Below are positions 1 to 11,433 of a stretch of DNA of 64,000 bases, one piece after another. The stretch is from Omphalotus guepiniiformis. Lineage: Eukaryota > Basidiomycota > Agaricomycetes > Agaricales > Omphalotaceae. The notes beneath the pieces were generated by a model that was given only the letters and a program-made list of their open reading frames with translations, was not told the DNA's origin and did not search any database. Location: assembly GCA_028554645.1 (NCBI GenBank), contig JAQOOI010000076.1, positions 186,001-250,000 on the forward strand, read 5' to 3'. Made by a program: the position numbers and the translations under genes. Within the stretch, counting starts at the first letter, position 1, and each line of letters opens with the position of its first letter.

Positions 1-108
1 GAGCGACGAGGGTACCACAGAGAAAGAACCTTGTACATGGCGACACGCTGGAACTGCAAATCAAGCTACATCGCGAAAGAATCAAGCAGAATTCGTAGAG
101 AAGAACGG

Positions 109-1096
109 CTAGTAGCCACCATTATAACCGCCTTGGTTGAAGCCTGTGAGGAGAGAGAGAGTAAGCGTATGTTCGTAAAAATAAAATAAAACATATAAAT
201 TACCACTACCTTGCTGGGAGTAACCTCCTCCTCCGTAACCGCCGTAACCGGTACCACCTTGGGGATAACCGCCGCCGCCGCCCATACTGTAACCACCGTA
301 CCCTCCGCCTCCGCTGTATCCACCTCCACCACCGCCACCGCTGTATCCTATAATGTGAATTCACAATTTGTTGTTTTCAAATTCAGAATTAACATGTTCA
401 CATCAAGAAATATTTCAAGCCTAACCTCCGCCTCCACCCCCGCCTCCGCCAGCACCACGGGCATTGGCTAGGTTCACTTTGATACGACGACCATCTAGCT
501 CACGCTCGTTCAATCCCGTAATAGCCTGATCAGCTTCCTGGCTACTGCTGAACGTCACAAATCCGAAACCACGCGAGCGACCAGTGTCACGATCACGCAT
601 GACAATCGACTAACCAAATGGAAAGAGGCAAAAACATATTAGTCAGAAAAGCGTTCTCATCTCACGCACGAGCCGCACGACACAACACAGCACAGTGAAT
701 GGAAAAAAAAGAAAAAAAAAAAAAACACTCGACATTCGAGGCGCACACAGCAGACGGGGAAAGAAAAAGGGAGAATGAGATAAGATAGCGTACATCTGTC
801 ACCCGACCATACTCAGAAAAGGCCTAAAATAGGAAACATATGCGATAAGACAACAGTCGCAAGCGAGGCCAAAAAAATTGTAATCGCGCTCTCAAGAGAA
901 AACTTTAGAACGCGACCACAGTGCATCTCACTGACTTGTCGCAATGTATCATCATTGGTGTTCCAGCTCAAATTGCTATACCAAGTGCCAAAACGCTATC
1001 AGTTTCAAATTTATTTTTACGAGAAAGACGACGAAAAGTGTGACGAGGGGATCCGATACAGGTGAGCAAGACTGACCCAACATATACTTTTGCCAT
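109..1096 (-). CDS. Glycine-rich RNA-binding protein with one RRM
   Basis: A small nuclear or cytoplasmic RNA-binding protein of the GRP/CIRBP type, probably acting in RNA processing or stress response. Six exons join in frame: 1096-1077, 975-936, 823-794, 609-426, 347-210 and 143-109, totalling 447 nt and 148 residues. The N-terminus reads [15 protein letters not shown], which holds the RNP2 motif. RNP1 (RGFGFVTF) lies near residue 45, and the RRM ends with [13 protein letters not shown]. The rest is a Gly/Tyr-rich tail ending in GGYNGGY. Exons 1-3 are very short (20, 40 and 30 nt) and the introns are longer than elsewhere in the window, a layout that invites regulated splicing. The start is the only ATG giving an intact RNP2. 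Family assignment is firm; the target RNAs are unknown. Confidence 0.93.
702..725. repeat. A-rich tract in intron 3 of the RRM gene
   Basis: A run of eight A, one G and fourteen A on the plus strand lies within the 610-793 intron. On the coding strand it is a poly-T/polypyrimidine tract, though it sits about 90 nt from the acceptor. Confidence 0.7.
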
Positions 1097-1516
1097 GGCG
1101 AAATACAATAGAGAATTCCGGACACTGTAATAGAGAGAGACCCAACAAAACCGAGAACCGAAACTCGAACCGGAAACAGGGAGTGGTTTGAAGAAGAGGG
1201 AGGAAGATCGTACGTGGTGGATGTAATGCTTATATACCCTCACTCCATCCTTTCGAACTCCGACTTCAACCTTAATTTGGAAGCCATCCAGAGAATGTTC
1301 CACATCCCAAAGTCATCTGAGACCAAGATCTTGGACACCTGATATTGTATTGATTGAAACCGTGGTATTGTGTGGCGGTAAAAAGGAATCATTATGGCTG
1401 TATATACAATGCAAACTATCCAAGAGTGAGGGGCATGCTAATCGTAAAGGTTCGTTACAAAAAAAAAAAAAAAAACGGACAACAGAGTACTACGCGAAGA
1501 ACACTGAGACCTCTTC
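1097..1516. other. Intergenic: RRM gene promoter and ABC-transporter 3' region
   Basis: There is no credible gene here. The stretch holds the upstream region of the RRM gene and the 3' flank of the ABC transporter, both on the minus strand. It contains a 17-nt A homopolymer at 1459-1475. Short ORFs in both directions have no recognisable composition. Confidence 0.6.
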
Positions 1517-4500
1517 TCAGATCGTCTTCTTCTTGTCCTTCTTACTCTTCTTCTTCTTGCTCTTATCAGCGGTGTCGTCTGTCACGCTGGGAGCAGGGCT
1601 ATCGTTCGATCCTCGTACACTCCCCCCTGCACCATCATCTGTCGACACTCGGGGCGAACTCTCCTTGTCTCTCTTCAAACCAGGAATATTAGGTATTATT
1701 GACCCCACGGACCCCTGTTTTCGTGCCGTGATCGATATCCTTCTTGCTAGTCGTTGAAAATTTTGTGATGAGATACGTTTCCGTTTAGGTTCAGCATCAG
1801 GGTCAGGTGTCCCGCTTCGTGATGGATGGTTAGCATTCTCAAAGGTGACTCCGGGTGTCGGCGGTGGAGACTGGAGCGGTGTAGTGGTAGCATCAGGCGA
1901 ATCAGGGAATGCCACCGCTGGTGAGGATGGCACAGATGGTGCAGCTGCAGGTTCAGAGGGAGGCACTGGCTCCTCTTCAGCCGCAGGCGCTCCCTCAGGC
2001 TCTGACGATGGGAAGGCGATAGGAGCAGTAGTAGGCAATACAGACTCAGATGCAGGCTCGGCTTCAGTGGAAACCACTTTTGGCGCACAGGTCGCCTCCG
2101 GAACAGATGAGACTACCTCTTCCGGCTGTAGCGCTGCAGAGTCATCTGCACTGACGGTGATAGTCTCGTGTGGAACTGCCGAGGCTGCCTCATCAAGTTC
2201 GTCGGCAGGCAACACTACTTGCTCCACAGATTCGGACGGACCCGCAACATATCCAGATAATTCGTGCTTCGCAGATTCAATTGAGACCGCAGGGTCTTCG
2301 GAGGCTGAGATTTGGTCAGCCCACATAGAAGCAAAGACACCGTCCAAGGCGATTAGTTCCTTGTGACTTCCTTGTTCAACAATTTGCCCATCCTTGAGTA
2401 CCAGGATACTGAAAATGATTCAACCGATCAGAAATAGAGTTAAGATTCGTTCAAGCTATACTCACATGTCAGCGGAGGCAATTGTCTGGCGAGAAAAACC
2501 AACCAGATGAGTTGAGTGTTCATATTATGTATATTGAAACAAACTTCTTACGGAAAGACGATGCGCAATAGAAAGAGAGGAGCGACCGAGCATGAGGTTC
2601 TGCAGAGCTTTTTGGATGTCCTTCTCAGTAGATGTGTCCAAAGCACTATTCAAAAGACTTCAGCCAAGGTTCTTGAACGGCAGATTACACCTACCTCGTA
2701 GCCTCATCCAAGAGTAGAATCGGAGGGTTTTTTAGCAACGTCCTCGCGATTGCGACGCGCTGTTTCTCTCCGCCGCTGAGTCTCACACCACGTTCTCCCA
2801 CAATAGTCTCATAACCTAGGTTTGAAGTAAGATATTTGCTCTGAGCATGACATTCTGTTCCTACCTTGCGGGAAGCTCATTATTCGGTCATGCATCTGGG
2901 CAGATCTAGCAGCAGCCTCGATTTCTTCGTCGGATGCTCCGAATTTCCCGTACCCAATGTTGTAACGGATAGTGGTGTTGAACAAGACAGAGTCCTGGGG
3001 TACGACACCGATTGCGTGTCGAAGACTTTTTTGGGTGACTTCCCTAATCCATTACATTATAAATATAAGTTTTATGGATTGTCTATTGAAAGGTACGAAC
3101 CTGATGTCTTTGCCATCAATTAAAATTCGACCTTGGCCTTCAGCGAGGTCGTAGAACCGGTATAGCAGACGAAGGACCGTTGACTTGCCAGCACCTGACT
3201 CGCCTACCAAAGCGACAGAGGAACCCTTTGGAACTTTAAACGAGACACCATTCAACGCGGTGGTACGGCCGTCGTAAGAGAAGCTAACATTATCTAAATG
3301 GTACTAGCTAAATTGAATCATAATGAATTTGAAAACCAAAAAAACGTATCAAACTCGATCTCGCCGTCTTCAACGATGAGGTCGGGGGCGTTGGGCAAAT
3401 CATTGACTTCGGTGGGTTCATTGAGCAGCTTCAAAAGCTTTTCAGTATCAACCAACGATTGATTGACAGACCGATATGTGTAGCCTAGCTGATTGAGCGG
3501 CCCATACAGCTAAAGAATACATGAGATCAAGATGGGTGAAACATATACAGGGCATCGCAGCTGACTGAGATATGCAATGAAAATAACAAAATCGCTGGGT
3601 TCAGATTGTCCGCGCGTCACACGAAGGGCGACCATAGTAGACCCAACCAGCAGGCCAGACGTCTACAACGGCATGAGTGATATCCTTGTGGTGATTAAAT
3701 GAACCTACGATGATGAAGTTCTGAATTAAGTTCAGGAGATTGAGAGACACTGTATAATTATTAGAACAACTAGGACGAAAAGTTCAGGAGATTGAGAGAC
3801 AAGATGACCCGATATTCCAACGTTTGATATTCACGGATCGCATCACTGTAACGACTTGCTTCGTATTCCTCACCCCCAAAATACTTGACAGTTTCGTAGT
3901 TTAGTAAGCAGTCGGTATGGATACCCCGAGTAATCTGGTCGCCAAGCGTGAGCAATGGAATAGAAGAACTAGCAAAAACAAAGTATCAACGTACTATATC
4001 TCGCTCATTCATTTGCCGTCGAATTCTTGTACGCCATTGAGTAAGAACGACACTAGCAGTGACTAGAATATAAATGATCAGCACTTCCTGCAGCTAAAAC
4101 AGTCGAAGAACATTTACCATATGCAAACATGACCACAAAGATGACCAATGCTACAGTCCACTCGAACGTCAGGCAGAAGATGACGAGCGCAACTGAGATG
4201 TCTACGAAAATGGGAAGTATATTGAACAGAAGCAGCTGCGAGAAAGAATAGTTTACATTAATGAGATAAAATGAATGATAGCATATGAAGTGATCCGAAC
4301 CTCTAACGTATGATTTATAGCTGCCCCGCGATCGAGCACTCGAAGAATTTCGCCAGTTTTTCGTCGCGTATGGAATGAGAACGACAAGTTGAGTAGATGG
4401 TTGAAAGACAGTTGAGACATCTCTGTAGAATTCAAACAGTTCAGCGTTGCACAGTGACACACAAGCAACCCTACCTCGATCAGAGTATTGCATAACTGGG

Positions 4501-5850
4501 ATCCACATAGCCTATCAGTTACTGTGAGATGGGACAAGATACTGTTTACGACTTGAACATAGCGTCTCGTAGAGCTGCCAGTCCTCCACTCCCTTGCAGG
4601 AAGCGAAGACCCACATACACAAGCAGCACAGTCCATACGGGATAGTTAGACTTGCCCTCGAAAATCTTGACGAGCTCTCCGAACATGAAAGGAGTCGCTG
4701 CATTTACTAGACGACCAAGGACCAGAATAAGAAGACACAGCACCTAGTGAATCCGCGTCAATCAAACACCATTGTATTAAAGAAACTGAGACTGACAGCA
4801 ATCATCTGAAGTGAACGACTCTTCGATGGCCAGAGGTACGGAGAAAGGCGTTTCAGGCGTTGCCAGACTTCACCCCAAGAAGGTTCCAGAGCAATTTCCG
4901 GTTTCTCATCCGCCTGGCAACACAAAAATCATCAGCATATGGAATTTCAACTAGAGGCATCATACGAGCCTTTGCTTGAGATGGTGCAGGAGTCGGCGCC
5001 CGAGTCGTAGGATTAGACTGTTGTAAAATCGATCGACTTGGACGGAAAGTGCCGTATTTGTTTTGCTCAGAGGCAACGGGTACGGCAAGAAGCCCCGTGG
5101 AGGTTTGGGACACATTTTCGGGTGGAAGTAACAACGAAGTATCTGTGGGTACTGCGTCTTCACGACCAGTGTTGGACTGGACTGCCGTATAGATGATACG
5201 GGGTGTAAAGAGGGCTACGATCAACGGAAATAGAACGAGAATTCGAAAAACAGGGAAAGCGAAGTGGAGCAAGGTATAGAGAGGTAACGTAGAAGGAGGT
5301 CCAGCTAGATCGAAGAGGCTCAAATCAGCAGACTTCCACCTACAGAGGGTTAAGGCCTACCTTGCCGAGAAGTTAACCCAAGCAAGATCACCAAAGCTAT
5401 ATCCAACCCTAAAGAAAGAACGGCAGAAAGCTTGATCCTGCGAAGACTCCAAGTCTCGACGCCGTCAATCTCCTTCCATGTACCCAAAGCAGCTAGACCA
5501 GAGAAAGAGATGACACCAAGAATTGCATTCACCTCAATACCGGTGAACGCAGGCCAGTGTTTCTGGATGACGGCATAGACAACAAATGAAAGTCCGTCCG
5601 CTAGATACGTCAAAGAAGACAGCGAAAGAAAGAGTAATATCAAAGCTCGACGGGGAACGCGATTCGCAATGACGACGGACGTAATGGGCGACGGAGATGT
5701 GGGAGGTAAGGGACGAAGAAAGAAAAGAGATAAAGTAGAAATAAGAATGAAAGCTGGAGAAAGCACTCTCAAGACAAACACGACAAGAGAGGAACCAGTC
5801 GGAAAGGTGGCAAGCATCGACATTGGCTCTATCGTCGCCGTCGCTGCCAT
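1517..5850 (-). CDS. Hmt1/ABCB6-type ABC half-transporter (heavy-metal tolerance protein)
   Basis: Multi-exon gene for a half-size exporter with an extra N-terminal membrane domain. The first about 200 residues carry several hydrophobic helices. A linker and the six-helix ABC membrane domain follow, including [14 protein letters not shown], characteristic of the Hmt1/Atm1/ABCB6 branch. The nucleotide-binding domain has Walker [10 protein letters not shown] (about 3200), signature RLSGGEKQR (about 2770) and Walker B ILLLDEAT (about 2715). After [12 protein letters not shown] a tail of some 270 residues follows, rich in Pro, Ser, Glu and Val, ending in a lysine cluster. Fungal relatives move phytochelatin or glutathione conjugates across the vacuolar or mitochondrial membrane. 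The start at 5850 has a good Kozak context (GCGCCATGGC). An in-frame upstream start at 5973 is possible but adds a weak leader. Substrate and membrane are inferred. Confidence 0.9.
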
Positions 5851-6271
5851 GGCGCTCGATGAGAAGAGAAGAAGAAAAGGGAGACAAGAAGGACGGGAAA
5901 CCTGAACAAGCGAAATATTTTTCATGAGAAGGGAGTCACGTGATAAACTGCTCTTCAGCCGATCCTCATGCAAGCCTCATGTTCTTATCTTGACTTGGGC
6001 GTCTATGTACCGTTTATTCTGCCTCCAACACAAGCTGCTTCAATTCTGATTTGAACGATATTTCAAGCTCTGTTGATATAATCTAGCTCTCTGGGTCGTC
6101 CCAGACAGAGCTACGTACTTATGGACAGCGTCCGACGATTACGGTGTGTGGCATTATGCAGGCCCAACTGTCAGTGTGTAATGGAAGGAACAAGATCTGT
6201 CTACAGACCAACAGTGCTAGCACGTGCCCAACTGTAACATCCACTTGAACTCCACTCAAGAGTGTCAACGA
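5851..6271. promoter_or_regulatory. Divergent promoter: ABC transporter / lipase
   Basis: The stretch lies between two divergent genes. It contains TCACGTGA at 5936 and a further CACGTG at 6221-6226. An ATG at 6121 opens a 38-codon ORF that ends before the lipase frame. That ORF could be a first lipase exon or an upstream ORF; I could not decide. Confidence 0.45.
5936..5943. promoter_or_regulatory. E-box palindrome upstream of the ABC transporter
   Basis: A perfect TCACGTGA lies 86 bp upstream of the ABC transporter start. bHLH factors (Cbf1, Pho4 or SREBP-like) bind such sites in fungi. Occupancy is inferred. Confidence 0.35.
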
Positions 6272-7609
6272 ATGGAACCTAAAGGAATATCCTCAGGTTT
6301 GTTGACGAGAAAACGTAGCATGGCATTCACAAGGTTGATCTGTTCAGATACCTTCGATCGATTGGTTCATTATTTCAAATATGCTGCCTCCGCATACAGT
6401 CCGCTTTGCCCAAGACCAAACGGCAAGCTCTTAGTCGCCCATGTTGTACCCTTTTGTCATTGTTTTTGAAGACTACTTATTCAAAGTACTATTCTAGTTC
6501 TCGGACCCCAGTGGGGAAGCAATCGCGGGATTCGTGGCTAGAGACTTGGACCGTGAAGAGCTAGTGATTGCTTTTCGTGGAAGGTAGGGTTCAATGCATA
6601 TTCAATGAGAGGTATGCCTGGTTCAAATAATGTCTCAGTGCAAGTGCCGCGGACATCTTACTGGATACGCAAATAACACTGGTGCCTCTCTTGTCACCGG
6701 GGGTGGTAGCTCCTCGTATGTTCTCAGTTCAACAGTTTGTTTCATGTATGCACTCCAACCCTTTTCAGACGGAACGAGGGTCCACAGCGGCTTTCTCGTC
6801 GCGTAAGCCTATATTTTACTTTAGAGCCGATGATTTGATTGATTTCTATGGGTAACAGCTGGAACCTAGTTGTACTCCAGGTGTTGGAGATCGTGACTGA
6901 ACAGTTGACCTTTCATCCTAGCCTATACAGAATTGTCACGTCAGGACATTCACTAGGCGGTGCTCTCTCTACACTTGCCGCCATATCGATGAAGCAAAAT
7001 TTCCCTCGCTGTGTAGTGAGCAACTACTCGTACGGGGCCCCAAGACTAGGAGTGAGTCGATTTGTTCGGATCGATGCAAGTTGCACTCAACAGTGAGCAG
7101 AATAAGATTTTCTCAGAGTTCGTAAATGGCCTATTGGGCTGTCACGCATATCGAGGTTAGCCCACTACCTGCTTGAGATGGATTTAGATGGATTGATTAA
7201 CACCAGTGGTCCATTCGCACGATGGGTAAGAATTCAATATTCAATGCTCACTGGATGTGTATACATCTGTCTAATGTAACACGCTAGCGTTCCGACCATG
7301 ATCCCTACATCTTTAGGTTATTACCACCACGGTAAGATCAAGGGTCAAGCTATGAGATCTATACGCATGGATCTTTCTCCTATAGGTGTTGAGTATTGGC
7401 AATTCGAGGATCCCCCTTCCAATGAGACTGTGCTACGATGTTCTGCAGATGGCGAAGACCCTCAATGTTCTGCATCCATTCCTTCTGGGGGAGTGAACGA
7501 TGCTCATCTTACAGTCAGTTATCATGTTTGCAAACCCTTCACACCTCCTGACTTCACGCATAACTTGTAGTATTTTGGAATTGTAGCAACGACGCCCTTT
7601 TGCCTATGA
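6272..7609 (+). CDS. Class 3 (Rhizomucor-type) lipase / triacylglycerol lipase
   Basis: An alpha/beta-hydrolase likely to cleave acylglycerol esters. The exons join in frame. They give YFKYAASAYSPLCPRPNGK, then ARDLDREELVIAFRGS (the oxyanion strand), then GTRVHSGFLVAWN. The nucleophile elbow is GHSLGGA, with serine at about 6950. YGAPRLG, HSHDGVPTMIP and VNDAHLTYFGI carry the likely Asp and His of the triad. Seven or more short introns are needed. The donor after GAPRLGV (GTCGAT) is weak but restores the frame, so I do not call a pseudogene. The reading starts at an in-frame ATG, but no signal peptide precedes the domain although related fungal lipases are secreted. Either an upstream exon was missed or this is an intracellular form. 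The stop follows TTPFCL. Confidence 0.85.
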
Positions 7610-7997
7610 TCTTTTGACTTAGCTGTTGGATCCGTTTACTACATAAAGCAAGGAGATAAGTTGGATAAATGTACATACAGTACATGAGAGCATGCATTAT
7701 CAGATTCGTGCATCGTGACAGAACATTATACAGATTGTGAATTGAACAATACGCAGTCAAAATGACGCGGCCAGAGCGACAGGCCTCGTAGTGACGAAAC
7801 GTGCACCGTCCATCTTCGATCTGAAAGCATAAAAGCTTGATCATAAGACGGGCGTGGTTTGTACTGCTGTTCTCCAAACAGGAAGTGATTTGTTATAGGT
7901 ATCGCAAATGACACGGGTATCAGTGTCCAAGAAGCATTTCAGGTGCGTCATGTCGAAATCAATCATTTCGGATTCATTACACCTTCATGAACTAACT
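7610..7997. other. Intergenic between convergent genes
   Basis: 3' flanks of the lipase (plus) and the Ser-rich membrane protein (minus). Minus ORFs here lack composition or homology signals I recognise. I see nothing else. Confidence 0.5.
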
Positions 7998-10752
7998 TCA
8001 TGAAGGAGCCCAGGCATCGTCTAAACCTGCAGCCCAAGGTACAGATGAGAAAGGTAGCGGGCTCAGCGGAGGAGATGTGGATCGCTGCCCCGATTGTCCA
8101 TCCGCAGTGATGGCAGCAGCTAAACGAGTTGGCCCTATTATCCTAGCAGACTTATCCCCAAATTCTTCCGATATTGGGCTTCCGATAGGAGAAGAGGAGA
8201 CAGTACCATGTCCAATCGTTGACGTTGGTGGGCTTCCAGGGCCAAAGACTGAGAGTGCGGGTGAAAGCGCAGGGCCTCTGCCCCGTCTACGTTCATCTGA
8301 GGAGATGCTAGCAGAATGGCCTAAAGAAGGAACACCATCACTCCCAGAAATAGCTGACCGCGCGGACCGCACATTTGAACGAGCAGAGGGCCGCGATGAA
8401 GCAGACCCTGTTGACCTTGATTGCTCGCGACGAGAGGCAGCAGCAGATCCAGTCGACCGACTCGAGGCAGGACTGAGATGCGAGCGCATGGAGTGGAGAG
8501 AGCCTTGTTCTGACCTGATCTCGGGCAGTATCGTGAATCGAGGCTTTTAAAAAACGTGGCTTAGATTAGGATAAGTAGAGCTTGATAACTAGACGTACCA
8601 GACCAAATGTTGTTCGTCGGCCTCCGGGGGTGCCGCTACCGGCAAGGGATCTCCATCCGTTGTTAGGGGCGGGTGGTTCTTCCTCCAAGAAATCTATTGT
8701 TATGGCGCCTTCGCCAACACTTCGCCTATTTGTACTAGAGCTATGCGAAAGAGCCGCAAGGGAAACGGGACTAGGCATCGTCCCAGCTGTGTTTTGCACA
8801 CCAGGCATTAGTATCGGTGTTAGCCCTGGTGGGTATGGAATTGACACTTTGGTTTGGCTTCCGGAACTGCTGAGTGTCCCTGTGTCTCGAAGTGAAACAG
8901 ACGACGGGAACGGAGAAATGGCGCGCGGTGCAGGCATATCAAGTATATCTATGCCATCTGATGTAGAGTGAGTACCCGTACGTTCATCGTGCGATTGGGC
9001 CTGTGCAGCTGTGGTACTCGAAGCCGTCTCAGCACCACCATACTGAGGCCAGTATCCAAGCTCTGCTGAGCTGGAGTTTGCAAGTGCCCGTGGTGGGGCC
9101 ATCACGACAGGAGTACCTGGCAATGATGAATGTGCATCATGGTAGATAGTAGATGTGCGGCTGTTAGCACTAACACTAGAATTTGGCCTCTCGCCACCAA
9201 AGCCAACACCAAGCCCTAACTGGCCACGGAAGCGCGGGCCCAATGGCTCCGACATTTCTGCAGGCGGCAGCCCCGCTTGTGAGTCGAGTAAGGCCGTTCC
9301 AACCTCTGCGTCACGGTCTGGGAGCCTAGAGGATGCCCAAGCAGAAGTGCGGGAATTCCTGCGAGAAGAGGAGCCATTACTCATGTTCTGGAACCAGCTC
9401 AATCTACCAAGCCCAGGCAGACTTGTGAGACCTTTAAGAATGCCGCTGTCCCTTCGACTGCTAGAACCTGGCAAAGGTCCCTCAGCACGTGGATCAGCAG
9501 ATGCTGACCGAGGAGCAAGGTCTTCTGCTCTGACACGTCGGGCAGTTAGGAGTGTGGCCTCACTGGCATCAACAGGTACGCTTGATTGAGAACCTAAGGA
9601 AGGCCTTCGATCTAGAACAGACAGCCGACTTTGACTTCGTTCCGCGTCGACTAGTCGAGGCGGAGGCATGAGCGGAGTTAAATCGGCTTCTTCAGCTTGC
9701 GAGCGATTTGGCGGTATCGGTCGTATGTCTGAAGGAAGGGTACTCTCTTCATCCAGACGTCGCAATTCTTCGCGAGAGAGAATGTGACCCCTTCTCTCCT
9801 TCAGCGGCGGAGTAAACACACCAAGACTGGGGTTCTGGAGTAATGTGCCATATCCGGAAGCAGCTGAATTCGACGACCTCGCGGAAGAGGAAAGGCTGTT
9901 ATCGGCAGAAGGCGGATGCGCAGGCCCAGCAACACCAGCACCAGCCACACTGCGGTCGGTAGCTTGCTGCATCTGGGATCTACCAGCATTGCGCGTAAGG
10001 AATGGATCAGCTTCTTCCCCACTAGCACGAGGTGAACCCTCGGGTGTGACTCCTCCTCGGGGCACAATATGATAGTCCTCGTCTATCGGAGTGACCATAG
10101 AAAATCGCGCGTTCCTGCGACTTCTACGTCCATTCCACCAGAGGTAGAGGAAGATGGCAAGAACGACCAAGAAAATGAAACCAAGAACGCTCGCGACGAT
10201 TATGCCAACGAGCTGGCCTCTCCCAAGCGCATGGCTCTGGGGCGCGGGTGCAGAAGATGCTGACGGCAATGATATTGATGTGGGTTGAGGTGAAGGTACT
10301 GAAGAGGAGGAAGAGGAGGAAGAGGAGGAAGAGAAAGATGTTGAAGACGATGATAGGGTGGACGGAGTAGAGGTGGTGGCAGTGGTGGGAGAAGAGGAAG
10401 CGGAAGCGAAGGAGGAGGAAGTGGAAGGGTTAGGTATCGCAGTAGTAGAAGTCTCTAACGTCGAAGCTGGAGATGTTGATCCGCCGAACGTGAATAATGA
10501 TCCAAGTGGAATCTAGTATGAAGTGGCATCAGCGATGGAACAGAATCACGAGAAATAGCCAGGCAATGAGGTGATTTCTCCCTTCACCAGCATGAACGGA
10601 CTTGGCAAAGCTAAACTTACACTTGGGCCAAAGTATGTTAGTGGTTCAAATACGAGAGTGGTTGCAGTTGACACAGGTACTCCCACTGCATTTGTTATAG
10701 TCGTAGTCGCGGCAGATAACCAAGGAGGCAGTTCCTGGGTCGGTGCGGTCAT
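7998..10752 (-). CDS. Ser/Thr-rich single-pass membrane protein, fungal, function unknown
   Basis: Predicted type I-like membrane protein of roughly 850 residues. A first exon (MTAPTQELPPWLSAA) is joined across the 10.5 kb intron to an extracellular Ser/Thr stalk. The stalk contains a perfect 9-nt repeat encoding serine runs (10301-10333). One hydrophobic helix follows (LVGIIVASVLGFIFLVVLAI), then a basic stop-transfer segment (NGRRSRRNAR) and a cytosolic tail of about 550 residues rich in Ser, Pro, Arg and Gly. An intron near 8530-8580 is removed in frame and the protein ends AAGLDDAWAPS. A classical signal peptide is not evident. The architecture resembles fungal surface sensors of the Mid2/Wsc kind or the agaric stalk-plus-TM proteins, but there is no WSC domain. 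I do not recognise a specific family, so a sensor role is only a guess. Confidence 0.75.
10301..10333. repeat. In-frame 9-bp microsatellite (GAGGAGGAA)n
   Basis: Three to four tandem copies on the plus strand encode consecutive serines in the stalk of the membrane protein on the minus strand. The period is a multiple of three, so length changes keep the frame. Confidence 0.8.
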
Positions 10753-11433
10753 GTCTCGAGCAAATAGCTAGAGCTTTAATTTTTTTAGGAAGCTCTGAAA
10801 GGAAGGCGTTAGTGAACGTGAAATATTGAGCGCTGAGCCTGTATAATAAGGACACAGTCAAAAAACTTTGATACGATTGAACGGAGAATCAGAGCCTACA
10901 GATAGTTTGTAGTACAAGCAGTGCAATGAAAAGAGCAAGCGGGTGGGAGGAACAAGGGAAAGACGGGTAGAAGAGTGAAGAGAGGGGAAGAGTTAAGTAA
11001 CTAGACGCGCATAAGTATCGTCCGGACGGAGTTGAACCAACAGTCACGTGACATGTCCCATGTGACACAGAACAGCCCGCCAGCCCGCACTTGGACTCTA
11101 AACTGGACTAGCCCCGCACTGCACGCGGACATACCCAGGTCCAGACCCTATTTTACTTATCATAGTATTACTATCTGCTATCTTCCTCAGATCTATTTTA
11201 CGATCCTTCAAAGAATTCACTGTATCCTGTTCCGTGTTCATTGTATGTATTTCTATCGTTCCTCAAATCCAGTTTTTTTTTCGATGGGGAAAACGTATGT
11301 TCGCTTCTACTTAGCACACCGCAATACTGCATCCAAGAAACGGTCGCGATGTTGCTACAGCTCAAGCCTCGATGTGATCGAAGAAAAAATAATGATGGAT
11401 TCGGTGATACTGAACAGAAAAAAAACAAGACGG
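10753..11433. promoter_or_regulatory. Promoter of the membrane protein and 3' flank of eIF3c
   Basis: A gap of 680 bp with no supportable gene. Near 11043 it holds GTCACGTGAC followed seven bases on by ATGTGAC, a tight pair of E-box-like sites. The plus-strand ORF starting at 11032 runs antisense into eIF3c and is a shadow. Confidence 0.45.
11043..11052. promoter_or_regulatory. E-box palindrome GTCACGTGAC
   Basis: A perfect 10-bp palindrome with a CACGTG core lies about 290 bp upstream of the Ser-rich membrane protein. A degenerate second site, ATGTGAC, is close by at about 11060. Confidence 0.4.

Noticed and set aside
1135..1175. Possible tRNA B-box (GGTTCGAG on the minus strand)
   Set aside because: No matching A-box or foldable cloverleaf was seen around it. 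Other gaps were scanned by eye without finding a tRNA.
1845..2366. Plus-strand Ser/Thr/Gly-rich ORF of 173 codons
   Set aside because: It is a shadow of the ABC transporter tail; the reverse frame continues the ABC domain without a break.
7021..7130. Possible frameshift in the lipase after GAPRLG
   Set aside because: A GTCGAT donor and a nearby CAAG acceptor restore the frame as GVIALNSEQNK, so no disruption is needed.
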